Below are positions 11,350 to 23,900 of a DNA stretch of 64,000 nucleotides, in pieces (within the stretch, counting starts at the first letter, position 1; each line of letters begins with the position of its first letter). Under the pieces are notes generated by a model. It was not told the DNA's origin and ran no database searches. It worked only from the letters and a program-made list of their open reading frames with translations. A program made the translations under genes and the position numbers. Source of the stretch: Eucalyptus grandis (taxonomy: Eukaryota > Streptophyta > Magnoliopsida > Myrtales > Myrtaceae); assembly GCF_016545825.1 (NCBI RefSeq), contig NC_052616.1:38182192-38246191 (forward strand). The letters are read 5' to 3'.

Positions 11350-12657
11350 ATTACTTATTCTGATTTTGTGACTAAAAATTTTGAAGATAATATTTTCAAA
11401 AAAAAAAAAATTAAGCAAAGTAAGATAGCTTTTGAGGTCGTCAAAACTCCTTAAATGTCTTCTAAAGGGGGAGAGAAAAGGGCCGCGGGGGAGGAAAAAG
11501 ATAGTGGGTTCCACTAGGATATTTTTGTTACCATTATTTTGGGTTAATTGAACAAAAAAAACCTGAACTTTATTCCGTGGGACATAACTATCTCAGTTTT
11601 ATTTTTTTATTTTTTTTTATGACTAATGAATCGCCGGAGATCACCCTTCGGGAATCACACAACCTTCCGATGCTCGGTAATATTGGTAGGGCCGAGGCCA
11701 CTATTTAGACGTAAACCTTTGGGAGGCTGGCCTAATAAATCACCCCTAGGGCCCCCACTTAAGTCGGGAGCATCTGGAAATTTGAACTTGTTCACTCTGC
11801 GATGAGATAGTGAAGTTCAACCATCATAGCTATCTACGGGTTAATCAATTTTTTTTTTAATATTTTTTTATCTTGTCAAAATCCAAAATTTGTACTAATG
11901 ATCTAAAAGGTACCTCAAAGTTCCTTTTGATAGGCATGTGTTGTCAATGTCACGGAGGATTTTAAATAGATATTATGGCTCAAATAGTGATTCTAAAGTA
12001 TTTTTTGAGCATTGATACAAATTTATGGTATTGTTTAGATGAAAAAAAGTTTGGCAAAATAGTGTCCGCAGGAAAATACTTAGAATTTTAGGTAGGATTT
12101 TCCTCTATACTTGCCGTGGCTAAAACCAATTTAAATGTGTCAGTACCATTGGCATACATCCATGTACTTAACTGTTTGTCTAGGTTTTCTTCCACGTCAA
12201 ACTTAAGTCATCTTTTTGAGGGAATTAGAAATGAACACTTTTAATTAATTTTTTCTTGGAGTAGTTTTAAACACGTGCATGTTTCCCATGTACTGCTAAG
12301 CTACTTTTTTTCCCTGTACATTTTCATATAGAATTAAGTAAAAGAATATCAGCCCCGCTAGTACGACGGGGAAACTAAATATTCAAGATTACTTTCGTTT
12401 TTACGTATACTGATTATTTTCCATAATTGAAATAAATATTTTGCTATTCTTTCAATAATTGAAATCTAAAGTTCATTCAAAATGTAGAAAAAGAAATTAG
12501 AGAAGGACAAAGTTCGTTATTACACTGTAAGAACAATCAAATAATTCCAGAAAATGTAGTTTTAGTGGGTCATGGGTACAATTTTTTTCTTTTACTTTTT
12601 ATCCTTTTCTTTTGCCACCTTTTGGGCTTTCTTTTTAAAATTAAACCGCATCATAAT
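11350..12657. other. Intergenic DNA with a possible dispersed repeat
   Basis: A distinct segment at about 11620-11850 (GAATCGCCGGAGATCACCC, then CTTCCGATGCTCGG) has the look of a dispersed plant repeat, with T-rich DNA on both sides, but no termini could be fixed. The rest is AT-rich with no coding frame. Confidence 0.3.
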
Positions 12658-12837
12658 TGTTAGAGATATTTATCTTTCATGATTGATTATAATTAATTCT
12701 TTTGAATATTATAATATTTTATTACTTTAAATACTTATCTAGAGTAGCATATAAATAGACTCTTGTATCATCAGTATTAAATATATAGAAATATACAGAA
12801 ATTCTTGTTTCTGCTTTATTTTATCATAATTCTAACA

Positions 12838-12850
12838 TGGTATTAGAGCC
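12838..12850 (+). other. Primer-binding site of the Copia element
   Basis: TGGTATTAGAGCC directly abuts the LTR end. It differs at one position from the sequence complementary to the 3' end of plant initiator methionine tRNA (TGGTATCAGAGC). Confidence 0.75.
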
Positions 12851-13380
12851 AAGTTTACTGAGTAATGGCAATATTGTCGCAACTATGCCAGTATCCCTCA
12901 CCAAATTGTCGCTTGTGATCGCTACCCAGATAGTTTCGTTACTTATTTTGAAATTATAACATGGCCATTAGATTCATCCATCTCAAACGAGTTAGACCCT
13001 AAAAATTCATCACCAATTGATTTGGAGAAAAGCCGCATGCGCCACCACGCTCGGCTGCTCTATAGGACCATCAACGCCATCAACTATAAGTGAAACTTTC
13101 AAAGTCAATCCTTAAACTTTTCAGCTAAAACCACTATAAATAGGTTCAACATTCTCCCACAAGTCCAGAATAGTAACAAACGTCATCGAAAAGTCTCCCA
13201 CGCGCCCCCACGCGCCACCCATATCTTCTGTGTGGGAGATCCACGCATCCCAGCCTCGCACGTGGTGCATCATGTCTATCGAGTAGTGACATCATCATCC
13301 ACATCATCACACGTCAGCACCACATCATCCTCCGTTGCTGACCACTATTGATCGTCGCTAACCAACGTTGACCTGACCGG

Positions 13381-13700
13381 TTCGGCTTGATTTCAATTGA
13401 TTCGCTTAGTTTTATGACCGATTTGACCATATTCCAACCGGTTCGCTTGGTTTTTCAATCAGTTCGACCATATTCGATTGGTTCGCTTGGTTTTCCAACT
13501 GGTTTGGCCATATTCCGATTGGTTCTCAAGGTTTTTTTACTAGTTCAACTAGATTTCAATTAGTTCTCAGGGTTTTATGATCAATTCAGTCCAATTCCAA
13601 CCGATTCTCAGGGTTTTCAAATTGGTTCGGCCTTCGACCTGTTCTCAAGCTTTTCTAACCAGTTCGGCCTGATTCCGATTCCAGATTGGTTCTTGAGGGA
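13381..13700 (+). repeat. 41-bp minisatellite, about eight degenerate units
   Basis: Units follow the pattern TTCGRCCATATTCCRAYYGG followed by TTCGCTTGGTTTT and a short variable link, repeating about every 41 bp. One unit is shortened. The array lies between the primer-binding site and the Gag-like segment of the Copia fragment. Confidence 0.8.
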
Positions 13701-13881
13701 CATCCTCAATCTATTTTCTACCTCATTTTTCTTGGCATTTACAAATTCATTATAGAATTTGGTGAGTTTACTAGTATATTATATATCATGGAGTTCTTGA
13801 GTGGTATTTTCTAAGGGGATGTAAGCTTTGGCGTCATGTCACTAGAAGTATTTGTGAGCCTAGTCAAGCCGTTGAAGAAGA

Positions 13882-13981
13882 NNNNNNNNNNNNNNNNNNN
13901 NNNNNNNNNNNNNNNNNNNNNNNNNNNNNNNNNNNNNNNNNNNNNNNNNNNNNNNNNNNNNNNNNNNNNNNNNNNNNNNNN
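13882..13981. other. Assembly gap (100 N)
   Basis: Exactly 100 undetermined bases, the usual placeholder for a gap of unknown length. It separates two Copia fragments of different lineages. Confidence 0.99.
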
Positions 13982-13983
13982 AT

Positions 13984-16230
13984 GATTTTACAAAATTCTG
14001 TGATGAATTTGGTTTTCAGCATGTATTCTCCTCTCCATATACTCCAAAGCAAAATGGAGTTGTGGAAAGAAAGAATAGATCTCTTCAAGAAATGGCTAGA
14101 ACTCTTTTAATTGAAAGTAACATCTCTTCACGTTTCTGGGCTGAAGCAGTTTCTACAGCATGTTACATTATAAATAGAGTCTTTCTAAGGCCTATTCTGG
14201 AAAAAACCCCCTATGAACTATTCAAAGAAAAGAAGCCTATTGTTTCATATTTTCATGTATTTGGATGCAAATGTTTTATACTAAAAAATGCAAATGATCA
14301 AGTTGGAAAGTTTGAAGAAAAATCAGATGAAGGCATCTTCCTTGGATATTCAATCACAAGCAAAGCGTACGAGTCTACAACAAGAAGACTCAAAAAGTGG
14401 AAGAATCAATGAATGTTAAATTCCAAGATTCTATGCAAAATGAATCCATTCGAGACTCATCTTGAAGAATCCGAACTGCTCCAAACTTTACAAAGTCTAA
14501 AATAGCTCGGACTTTGAAGGACCGGCAACAAGTGACTATTGAAGATTCAAGTGAAGAAAGTAACCATCAATCGACAAATTAACCAGAAGCGGAAACATAA
14601 GTCCGGTCATCCCAAAGATCTTATTATTGGCGACATCAATGAAGGAATTCGCACAAGATCCAAAAGGCGCGAAGAGTCTAATGCTGTGGCTCTTATTTCT
14701 GAAATAGAACCCAAAAAGCATAGAAGAAGCTTTATCGATGAAAGTTGGATTGAAGCTATGCAAGGAGAGCTCAGCAATTCGGTATTAATGATGTCCGGGA
14801 ATTAACTCCTAAACCGAAAGGTAAGTCTGTTATTGGAGCTAAATGGGTTTTCAGGAACAAGATGAACAAGAAAGGAAAAGTCATAAGAAACAAGGCAAGA
14901 CTCATAGCCAAGGGATATACACAGAAAGAAGGGATAGACTATGACAAGACTTACGCACCAGTAGCAAGGTTAGAAGTAATTCGATTATTACTTGATTTTG
15001 CTTGTTATAAGAATTTCAGGTTATTCCAAATGGATGTCAAAAGTGTCATCCTAAATGGATTCATCCAAGAGGAAGTCTATGTGGAACAACCACCTGGGTT
15101 TGAAGACCCAAAGAAACTCGGTACTCGAGACTCAAAAGGCTTTATATGGCTTGAAATAAGCTCCTCGAGCTTGGTACAACAGATTGAGTAAGTTTTTAAT
15201 CGAAAATGGATCTGTTAAAGGTAAAGTAGACACTACTTTTTTCATTAAAACAGAAAGCAAGAGTTTTCTGCTTGTTCAAATATATGTCGATGATATTATT
15301 TTTGGATCCTCTAATGAAAGTTTGTGCAAGAAATTCTCTAAGACTATGCAGGATGAATTTGAAATGAGCATGATGGGTGAGTTAACCTTCTTTCTTGGAC
15401 TTCAAGTAAAACAATTGAAGGAAGGAACTTTTATTTATCAAGAAAAATATGCTAATGATATTGTGAAGAAGTTTGGACTGGACAATTGCAAAAAGGCTGA
15501 TATACCAATGTCAAGCTCCGTGAAGATAGATAAAGATGAAGGAGGAAATAAAGTTGACCAAAAGTTATACAGGAGTATCATCGATTCGCTTCTTTATCTT
15601 ACTACTTCTAGACCTGATATTTTGTTTAGTGTTTGCATTTGTGCCAGATTTCAAGCAAACCCTAAAGAATCACGTTTAAATGCTGCAAAGCGTATTATCA
15701 AATACATTGCATCAACTTCAAGCTTCGGTCTGGTATCCTAAAAGGGAGACTTTACTCTTCTTGGATCTCGCCCAGACTTAGCGGATGTAGAGTTGATAGA
15801 AAGAGCACCTCGGTACTGTCAACTACTTGGAGGCAAGGTAGTGTCTTGGTTTTCAAGAAAGCAAAGTACAGTAGCTCTCTCTACAGCAAAAGCAGAATAT
15901 GTAGCTCTTGGAAGTTGCTGTTCACAAATTCTGTGGATAAAACAACAGCTAAGAAATTTCGGAATTGAAGATTCATGCACGGAGATTAAATGTGACAACA
16001 CCAGCGCAATCAATCTCACCAAAAATCCAATTCTTCACTCAAGAGCAAAGCATATAGAGATTCAACATCACTTCATTAGAGATCATGTTCAAAATGGAGA
16101 AATTTTGATTCAGTTTGTTGACTCAAAGAACCAACTGGCGGATATATTTACAAAGCCTTTGGAGAAAAATCAATTTGAAATTATCCGTTCAAGACTCAAC
16201 ATTTTGAAGTTTGAAGAAGTTAAAGTCTAG
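13984..16230 (+). pseudogene. Copia pol (integrase, RT, RNase H), broken
   Basis: The integrase C-half begins just after the gap and shows the SPYTPKQNGVVERKNR motif; its frame ends at 14412. A linker frame (14539-14805) has [21 protein letters not shown] starts near 14820 and contains [20 protein letters not shown] and [12 protein letters not shown], then shifts frame near 15110-15190 and again continues with the intact catalytic IYVDDIIFGS at about 15277. RNase H (15793-16230) has STAKAEYVALGSCCSQILWI, KCDNTSAI and IFTKPLEKNQFE. At least three frame breaks and an internal stop (15739-15741) separate the pieces. Motif style fits the SIRE lineage. Confidence 0.9.
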
Positions 16231-16674
16231 AGACTCTCAGACTCAGACTATAAGACTTTGACTGCAAGACTTTGACTGTAAGTTATTCTCTCTCTAATCT
16301 CATTTTGAAAAGGTACATTGATCAACCGTGTTGATTATTGTTATCTCAATTGTTATCTCAATCGCTATCTTTAATTGACGAAATTATTGCATCGTTTTCT
16401 TTAGAAAAAGAAGTTATTTTGATGTGACTATTTTTCGAAAAAGGCAGTTATTTTTTAAAAAGGCATCTTTTCACTTACCATTACGACGGTTGGTATCTCC
16501 TCCTTACGACTGTCTTATATATATAATCGGTTTCTCCTCACTTAACTCCAAAACCCTAAAAAGCACCAATCTTCCATTCCTGTTTTCTTCTCTTGTTTAA
16601 TCTTCGAAAAAGTTAAGCACCAATCTTCCATTTCTTGGGAAAGTCAAGCAAGGAATCTTTCAAAAACTAAGAAA

Positions 16675-18919
16675 GATGTCGTCTTCAAGAAAGTCTTCGA
16701 GGATCGCAAAGCGGGGGACCACGGCGAATGAGTGAGGGGCCTACGCACTTCGATCTCACTGAAGAAGAAGTGTCTCCAAATCAGCAAAAGAGCCCACAAC
16801 ATTCTCGGCGAGCGTCATTCTCCTCCATCTAGTCCTCAAGATGTTGATCATCATCAAAATGAAGAAATCATTGAAGATGCGGACTCTATGTAAGAGTTCA
16901 AAGGCCCTATTTTATTTATAAGTCGTATCGTGCTTTAAAAGGACGGTACTCCGTTGAACTATGTGGATGATTTTCTTAAGGACAAAGGATATGGAAATGA
17001 ATATATCTTTTTGCGAAAAATGGAAAGTTTGGGAATTGCTCAAATGGTGTGGTAGAAGAATCCTTGCGAATATCCCAAGTGACCCTCGAGATTGGGGAGT
17101 TAATCCGGTGGATGGAAATGATGATGACAAATTATACAGCGAATTTCAACCAAGAATGGGAATTGCGGCGGAAAATCGAGGAAAAATGGGAGAGTTGTTT
17201 AGATCGAAGGAACAGATGGATCTATACTCAAAATTGCTGAAGCGGGGTGATAAACCCTAGGAGTGTGGATTTTGACTTTCGGATGCTGTAAATGTGAACT
17301 TAAGGGAAAAGTTTGGTCATCTTCAACTTGAGAAATTCTGCTTTGACTCCACTGAAGCCTATCCTCAACTATCTGCATATTTCTATTCAAATCTTAGTTT
17401 CTTGGATTCGAATAGATTCTCATTCAGTGTCAAAGATCAAGACTTTGTTGTGGATATGGATATCTGCAGATGTGTTAGGAGTTGAGAGAGGAAGGTATCA
17501 ACGGATCAAAGTTTCTATTGCTCGTACTACTCTAGAACTTGTTAAAGACAGGAGAATAGAAGGAAAGATTTCTTATTCAAGGATGAGTGCATTTAACATC
17601 TTGCTACACAAAATTGTAATTAATTGCCTCGGACGAAATCAACTTCCAAGATCGATGTCTCAAGTTGAGAGGCAAAGCTAATGTATGCCATCATCACTAG
17701 GAAAAGGTTTTCACTTCCTCACACTATTATGTTCCATATGTATAGAGCTGTGATGAAGGAGAGAGGACAACTTCCTTATCCAGGTCTTGTAACAAAGTTA
17801 TTCAGACATCTAAACATTCAGCCTCCGCAAATTCTTTGTGCTCGATCGTGCGATCATATGGTGGTAGGACTGAAAATGGTGACCAAGATGCGTCTGAAGG
17901 AACTAAGCAAGGCATTGGAGAAATTTAAGGAGAAGACACTAGTCAAATCTCATTAATTCTCTTCTGCAGGAAAAATGAAAGTGAAGGAGCCCATGGATGC
18001 TCCATCCAAGAGAAGAAGAGCTCTCCTCGTTGAGGATGAAGATAATGAGGATAACATCACTATCTCTACTTTGAAGAATCTTAGTCAATCTGTTCCAGAT
18101 AAAGAGTCAGAACAGCAGACAGAGAGCAGAGAAAGAGGAGAGGAAAAAGAAACGAGAGAAAGAGAAGAAGAAGAAGAAAGAGATGCTGAGCAAGAGAGAG
18201 TTGAAAAAGAAGAAGAAGAAGAGAAAAGAGATCAAGAAGAAGGAGAACATGAGGAGCACTCTCCACCTGAAGGCATGGACATAGGGGGAGACCAAGAGAA
18301 ACTAGGAATGACCTCAAATCCTACAACTAGTGAGGGAGCGGCCGATCCCTAGCGGCAGATCCAGAGGAGGTTTTGCCTCTCGGTTTCCGAGGAAGGTCAT
18401 GAGGTTTCTTCGCCAAATCTGCGTGATTATCGATCTACCATCGTTTGCATTTACTCCATTAGATCGTGCTAATGCCGACGTAGACTGAAAATTCAGCAGA
18501 TTTTCGCAGAGTGATGGATATTCTCTTGGAGATGCAAGGTCAGATATATGCATTGGGATGTGAAGTTCAGAACTTGCAGAATGCAGGACAAGTCTCTTCG
18601 GGTTCATTAAATGATCAAATCCAAGCCCTTTCTCTTCAAATTCAGGCTAATGCTAGGGAGAGGATGTTGCTCACCAAGGAAGACTTTAAAAGGCTGGAAG
18701 TCATCGTTCAGTCGATGGGAGATTTTCAACTTGTTCGTATTCCCAAGAATCCTTCACTTCATTTTCATATCAATCTTTTTTATGCTGACAAATTGGGGGA
18801 GAGTTGCGAGACTTGGAAAACTTTGAACCTAAATTTGAACTTTTGGCTTGTTTTGTTTGTGGTTTGTTTTGACTTGACTTGTGTCTGGATGTGGACTAAA
18901 TCTGGGATTTGGATTTGAC
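16675..18919 (+). pseudogene. Env-like region of the Sirevirus element, broken
   Basis: Between RNase H and the 3' LTR lies a 2.2-kb remnant in several frames. It starts MSSSRKSSRIAKRG at 16675 and soon meets a stop. Pieces at 16961-17485 contain EKFGHLQLEKFCFDS and FYSNLSF, like the plant-transposon-protein segment seen in Sirevirus env-like ORFs. 17975-18352 is a 125-residue Glu/Arg-rich, highly charged block. 18511-18810 is a probable coiled coil (LLEMQGQIYALGCEVQNLQN). Position and composition match the Sirevirus env-like gene; whether that product ever acts as an envelope is unproven for the family. Confidence 0.65.
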
Positions 18920-19121
18920 TGCTTATTATTAACTACTATTGATGTCTTATGGATGGCTTTATTGCATACTGGACTAACATATTTTCTGTGGTTGCAGATT
19001 CTAGTGTTATTCATTTAGCCATTTTATCTATAAGATATGCATATGTGTTTGAGAAATGTTTTGCGAGTCAAAGTTTTCCAAATCTGCGGCAGAAAGTTTT
19101 GTCACCATCAAGTGGGGAGAT

Positions 19122-20034
19122 TGTTGGAGAAATTCCTCTTGAAGTGTTTTGAAGTTGACAAAAAGTTTCCATCGGTCTAGTCGAAGGATTGGAGACTCTG
19201 CTATTTAAAGTCCGAAGACCTCCGGACAGCCGGACTCAAGACTCAAAGTCTATCCTCATTGTGAGTTCTGTCACCGTTGAAGAAAAGCTATCCGAACCGG
19301 ATGGTTCATTAAGGATGTGGCCTTATCGACTGGAGAAGATCTCTTGGCTGGATATGACATAACGGAATTCTTTATTTGATCACAATTGATTCGAATATTA
19401 AGGATCCGATGATTGGCGAAGTATACTTGGAAGGTTCTACTTATGGAAACCGAGATCTTGATTGTATGGGCGAACATGATTGATGGGCTATCGACATGTT
19501 CCTTTAATAGCTCGAATGATCTTCCTAATTGATTCCGTCCAACGGGTAGATTGGAGGAATTTCTTTGGTAAGTGCCAACGGGTATGATGGCATGAAGGAG
19601 TATATAAGGAAGACGTTCTAGTTGTTCGAGTGTGTGCACGATAGAAGAATTCCAAAGTTTGAAGCTCCTTGTTTTTAGTCAATTCATTTGTTGAGCATAA
19701 TCGTGTAAACAAAAGAGAGTCTATATTCGTGAGAAACCTTGAGGAAGTGTGGTAGAACATCTACACTGTGGAATCAAGGAAAAGTTGTGATGTAACTTCT
19801 CTCTTGTTCATAGTGAAATCCAGCCGGGTGGGCTGTCGGTGCGGAAGAGTGGACGTAGGCTTGGAATAAGCCGAACCACTATAAATCTTGTGTTCATTTC
19901 TCTCTTCCCTAACCTTTACTTTACTTTGATCATATTTTCCTTTCTATCGATTGCCTAAAATTGCTTCCGTATCTCGAAAATTTGTTTGTGCACCTATTCA
20001 CCCCCCTCTAGGTGATTATACTAGTTATCTCACA
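19122..20034 (+). repeat. 3' LTR of the Sirevirus element
   Basis: Starts TGTTGGAGAAAT right after the polypurine tract and ends near TATCTCACA (20034). The last 50 bases hold CACCTATTCACCCCCCTCTA, a conserved Sirevirus LTR-end sequence. A TATAAAT motif at about 19880 is also present, in the same context, in the solo LTR at 21821-23090. Confidence 0.85.
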
Positions 20035-20439
20035 ATCAAATCCTGAATCTTTACCACAAAGCACAGTCCTAAACTTTTGAATTGGCTCAAGTCATAAACC
20101 TTTACTTAGATAAATATAATTAGGTCCTAATAATTAATGTTAAAAATGCAATTTAAGGATGTCGATGAGAAATTTTTTGGAGTGACACATGTACAGTACA
20201 TCAAGATTCTCCACTTTTATTCAATTGTGGTGTATCTCTCTCAATCATTCAGAATTTTATTCGGGTAACACTCCGCTTGCTATTTGCCTTCTTTATTCTC
20301 CTCAACCAGCATGCTTCCAATTGTTGTATAAGCTATCAATAGATATAAATTCAACGGCCTACCTGTTTTAGGTGGCATCAACTCAGAAAAATTAGTTAAG
20401 TATTGTTTATTTGTAAAAGGCAAATTGTTGTTTTTCTTT
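20035..20439. other. Short intergenic stretch, possible MITE remnant
   Basis: AGTCCTAAACTTTTGAATTG and GGTCCTAA blocks at 20065-20140 resemble the arms of the AAAGTCCTAAAC-type elements at 10662 and 26788, but no matching partner arm was found. Confidence 0.3.
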
Positions 20440-20955
20440 GGGCTAATATCTTTAAAAACCCCAAATTTGTACATCTATGACAAATTTACTCCGAACTAAT
20501 TTTTTAACAATGAAAAACCCTAAATTGGTACACCCATTTTACCTTGACTGATCATAAAAAAATCTTAAACTAGTATACTTGTGACAAATTTACTCCAACC
20601 TAATTTATTCAACTGCCAAAAACCCCAAACTGGTATATTTTCAACAAATATACCTTCCGTTAAATTAGATTAATACCAAGAAAAATCACAAAAATTGTAT
20701 AATTTTAACAAACGGAGAATAAAATCTAAAATCGGTACATTAGTCAATTGTCACATGTTATTCAACTTAGTAAATCGACGGTCAAATTTAACAGAAACTA
20801 AACAGAGGATATATTTATTAAAACTATACAAGTTTGGGGTAAATTTGTCAAATGTGTACCAATTTGGTATTTTTTTAAATTTTTGGGGTCAAAAAATTAA
20901 TTTCGAGTAAATTTATTACAGGTGTACCGGTTTGAGGTTTTTTAGGGTATTAACT
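20440..20955. mobile_element. MITE-like element with repeat-rich inverted arms
   Basis: The left arm carries repeated blocks of the type AACCCCAAATTTGTACATCT followed by GACAAATTTACTCC (near 20457, 20510, 20560 and 20620). The right arm carries the inverted form (GGGGTAAATTTGTCAAATGT, GTACCAATTTGGTATTTTTT, about 20830-20945). Ends GGGCTAATATCTTT and AGGGTATTAACT are inverted copies. No coding capacity. It seems to have replaced the start of the adjacent long LTR. Confidence 0.65.
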
Positions 20956-20967
20956 ATTTTTCTTCCC

Positions 20968-23900
20968 ATAACAATCAATTAAATTGCAACATTTCAGGAC
21001 GCATCACCGACCCATTCTTTTTATTTTTCAATTAATACATGCGGAAACAATTTATAAAACAACACACAATCAACAATAACAAATGGGGATAGTAAACACA
21101 ACTAGTAATTCCAAAAGCACAATCTTTATTTATCAACTAGTTAACCCGAAGAGTTTAGCATTTACAAGTCTAATCCATAAGGCAACTCTTAAGCGACCAT
21201 GAGCAAAAAGGGTTAGAAGAGTCATGGTTAACTTCACCTTCACTAACTCCGAGGCCAACCAAAACTGACACCGGTGCATGTCCGCGTTTTGGTCCATCAT
21301 CATGGCCCATTGGGCACGGCATTGTCCCGCATACTCATATGCATCAGGACATTTCATTAGGAGTATTAGTCTAGTTTCAACTGTGACTTAGCATCCGAAC
21401 CCCCATCGAGCATCCGATAAAAATCGATCATTATCTTACATATTTATACGCATCAAGATGAAACCACTACCCCATGTAATCATATGCATCAAGGCCATTA
21501 TGTGACCACACGAGCACTCAACAACTCAAGAAATTGTTTATCTTCTGACTTAGCCATTGTAGACATGGTTCGTGCTTAAATAACAAATCTCGGAAATTTT
21601 TATTCTTAAAAATTCCAAAAAATAAAAAATAATTGCACGTGATCACATACTTAAAATCAACTTGCCAAATTTTGTATGCTTTCCTTTTAAAAAAAAAAAA
21701 CCCATTGCCCCATTTAACACGTAAAATTCGGCGTTCAAATCCAACACATCAAAATTCGCTATTTTCTTACCTATAAAACCTTATTTGGAAATTAGTAAAT
21801 ATGGCACATGTATTGGACAATGTTAGGTAAATCTCTTATGATGTTTTGAAGATGACAAAATAAATCAAAGGCCACTAACGTGTTTAATGGTTAAGTAATA
21901 GACCATGCAGATGATAAAATATGTAAAGGATATTGTCAAAGTCTGAAGACGACCAGAAGATTGAAAGTAACACATGTCGAAAGTACATTTTGAAGATTTC
22001 CAAACTTCTATATCAAAGTCTGAAGACTGCTAGACTTTAGTGTCAAAGTCTGTTCTACATCAGAAGTATGCTCACTCTGACAAATTCCAGACTAAACATG
22101 AATGAAGAACCAGAAGATAGACTCTATGCTAAAGCTGAACCAAAAGACAGACTCTATGATGAAGCTGAACTTATTTAGACCGTGTTCAGACCTTAAAGCT
22201 AAATCTATTCAGAAGCAGAATATGTTCAGACTCAGATTGTAAAGTTTATTGCACTCAGACTTTACATCCAGATTCAACAGAACATAACACAAACCCCAAA
22301 TATATAACGGCTAGTGATCCGGTTTGGATTCCACATCAAGATTGATTTGATTGACTCAATCTAATTGATTGACAATTGGATCTTGAAGACAAGAACTTTC
22401 TATACGAAAAAAGCTCTACTTATGGAAACTAAGATTTTATTTGTATGAGCGATCGGAATCAATTTGAGATTCTACTTTTGTTACTCAACGGCTACCAAAT
22501 CTTATAGATACAGATCTGTCCAATGGATAGATTAGAAGACAATCCTCGAGATACTGTCCAACGGCTAGTTTGGAAGTAGAGGAGTATTTAAGGAGATCAA
22601 GGACCGACGAGCAAGTAAGAGACAGAGCGTAGAATTTATAATTCCAAAGTCTAAGCGACCTTCAATCATACACTTATCTCTTGTGAGCTTAAACATTTGT
22701 AATCGTGAGAGAAATACTAAAAGAGTGGCTTAATGAGATAGTGTGATCTACTACTAAGTATTTGCACTCAAAGTTGTAATCTCTTGTTGATCGCATAGTG
22801 AAATTCAGCCAAGAAGACTGTTAGCGTGGGAGAGTGGATGTAGGTTTGATCTAAGCCGAACCACTATAAACCTTGTGTTCTTATTCTCTTTCCTAAACTC
22901 CTTTATTTTGTTCATAGTTCTATTTAACTGCTAAATTATGATATCGCTCAAAGTTTGCTGCTCTTCAGACTCAGTTTCAAAAGTCTATTGTTATTCAGAC
23001 TCAGGTTAAAAGTAAAAGTTTTCAATGTATTTTGCAAAATCTGTTTTTGCACCTATTCACCATCTCTAGGTGTTCATATTAGCACTTTCAGACATGTCGG
23101 TAACATGGCATAACGGGTTCAATCAATTGAAATTATGCATAAATCCCTCCAATAAAACAAGCAGAAAATTCTACTTAAGGACTAATCTGTCATTAATTAC
23201 ATTAATTGCGATAAATTAAGCTAATCACGATTAATTAGGCTAAGCGTGATTAATTAAACTAAACTCGATTATTTAATCTAACTATAATTACTTTCAAATT
23301 AATAGTTCTTAATTAAAATAATTACAATCAATAAGATAAATCGCAATTAATTAAGACTAACCGTAATTACTTAAACTAATCGCAATTAACTTTAATCTAA
23401 ACCATCATTAATTGCAATTAAGAATAAACTAAATTTAACTAATATAACCATCATTTTCCTTAAACTAACCTACCCCATAAACAAAATTAACTACCTAATC
23501 AAGGATTATGGGTTAACTCACTAGTTTTTTGGCGATGGCGAGCTTGTGGTGACGGTGGCGCGACGGCAAGCTCATGGCAATGGCGTGACAGCGTCGAGGA
23601 TATGGCATTCCGAGCTTGAACAGGAACGCGAATGGTGGCTGCAAAGTCTCTCAAGGCTTATGGCCACAAAGTGAGGGTTCAGTGGTGGTGAGTCAACGGT
23701 GGTAGCTCGGCGGACAACGGCAATGGTAGTGGCTTGGGGACGGCGGTAGTGACTCGGAAGCTTGGCGGTGGAGATGGTGATGTGGGTGGTGGTATTGCGG
23801 GTGGTGGGATAATGATGGTGGTGGAGATGGTGGATAATGGTGGTGTGGGAATGAAGATGAACAAGGAAAGAAGAAAAGGGAGAAGAAGATGAAGATGGAG

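Larger units (their letters stand above)
12658..13881 (+). mobile_element. 5' end of a short-LTR Copia element (Ale/Retrofit-like), ended by the gap
   Basis: A 180-bp LTR (12658-12837) starts TGTTAGA and ends TCTAACA, a perfect 7-bp terminal inverted repeat, with a TATAAATA box at 12750-12757. A methionine-tRNA-type primer site follows directly. At about 13760-13881 one frame encodes a Copia Gag segment (a tryptophan followed later by FLRGCKLWRHVT and EPSQAVEE). The short LTR suggests the Ale/Retrofit lineage. The element runs into the N gap, and no matching 3' LTR is seen beyond it. Confidence 0.7.
13982..20034 (+). mobile_element. Sirevirus-type (SIRE/Maximus) Copia retrotransposon, 5' part missing
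   Basis: From left to right: end of integrase, reverse transcriptase, RNase H, an env-like region downstream of RNase H, a polypurine tract (AGTGGGGAGA, 19111-19120) and a 913-bp 3' LTR. The Copia order (integrase before RT), the env-like region and the LTR end CACCTATTCACCCCCCTCTA are hallmarks of the Sirevirus lineage. Gag, protease, the start of integrase and the 5' LTR are absent, presumably lost in the gap. Several frame breaks show it is not functional. Confidence 0.9.
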
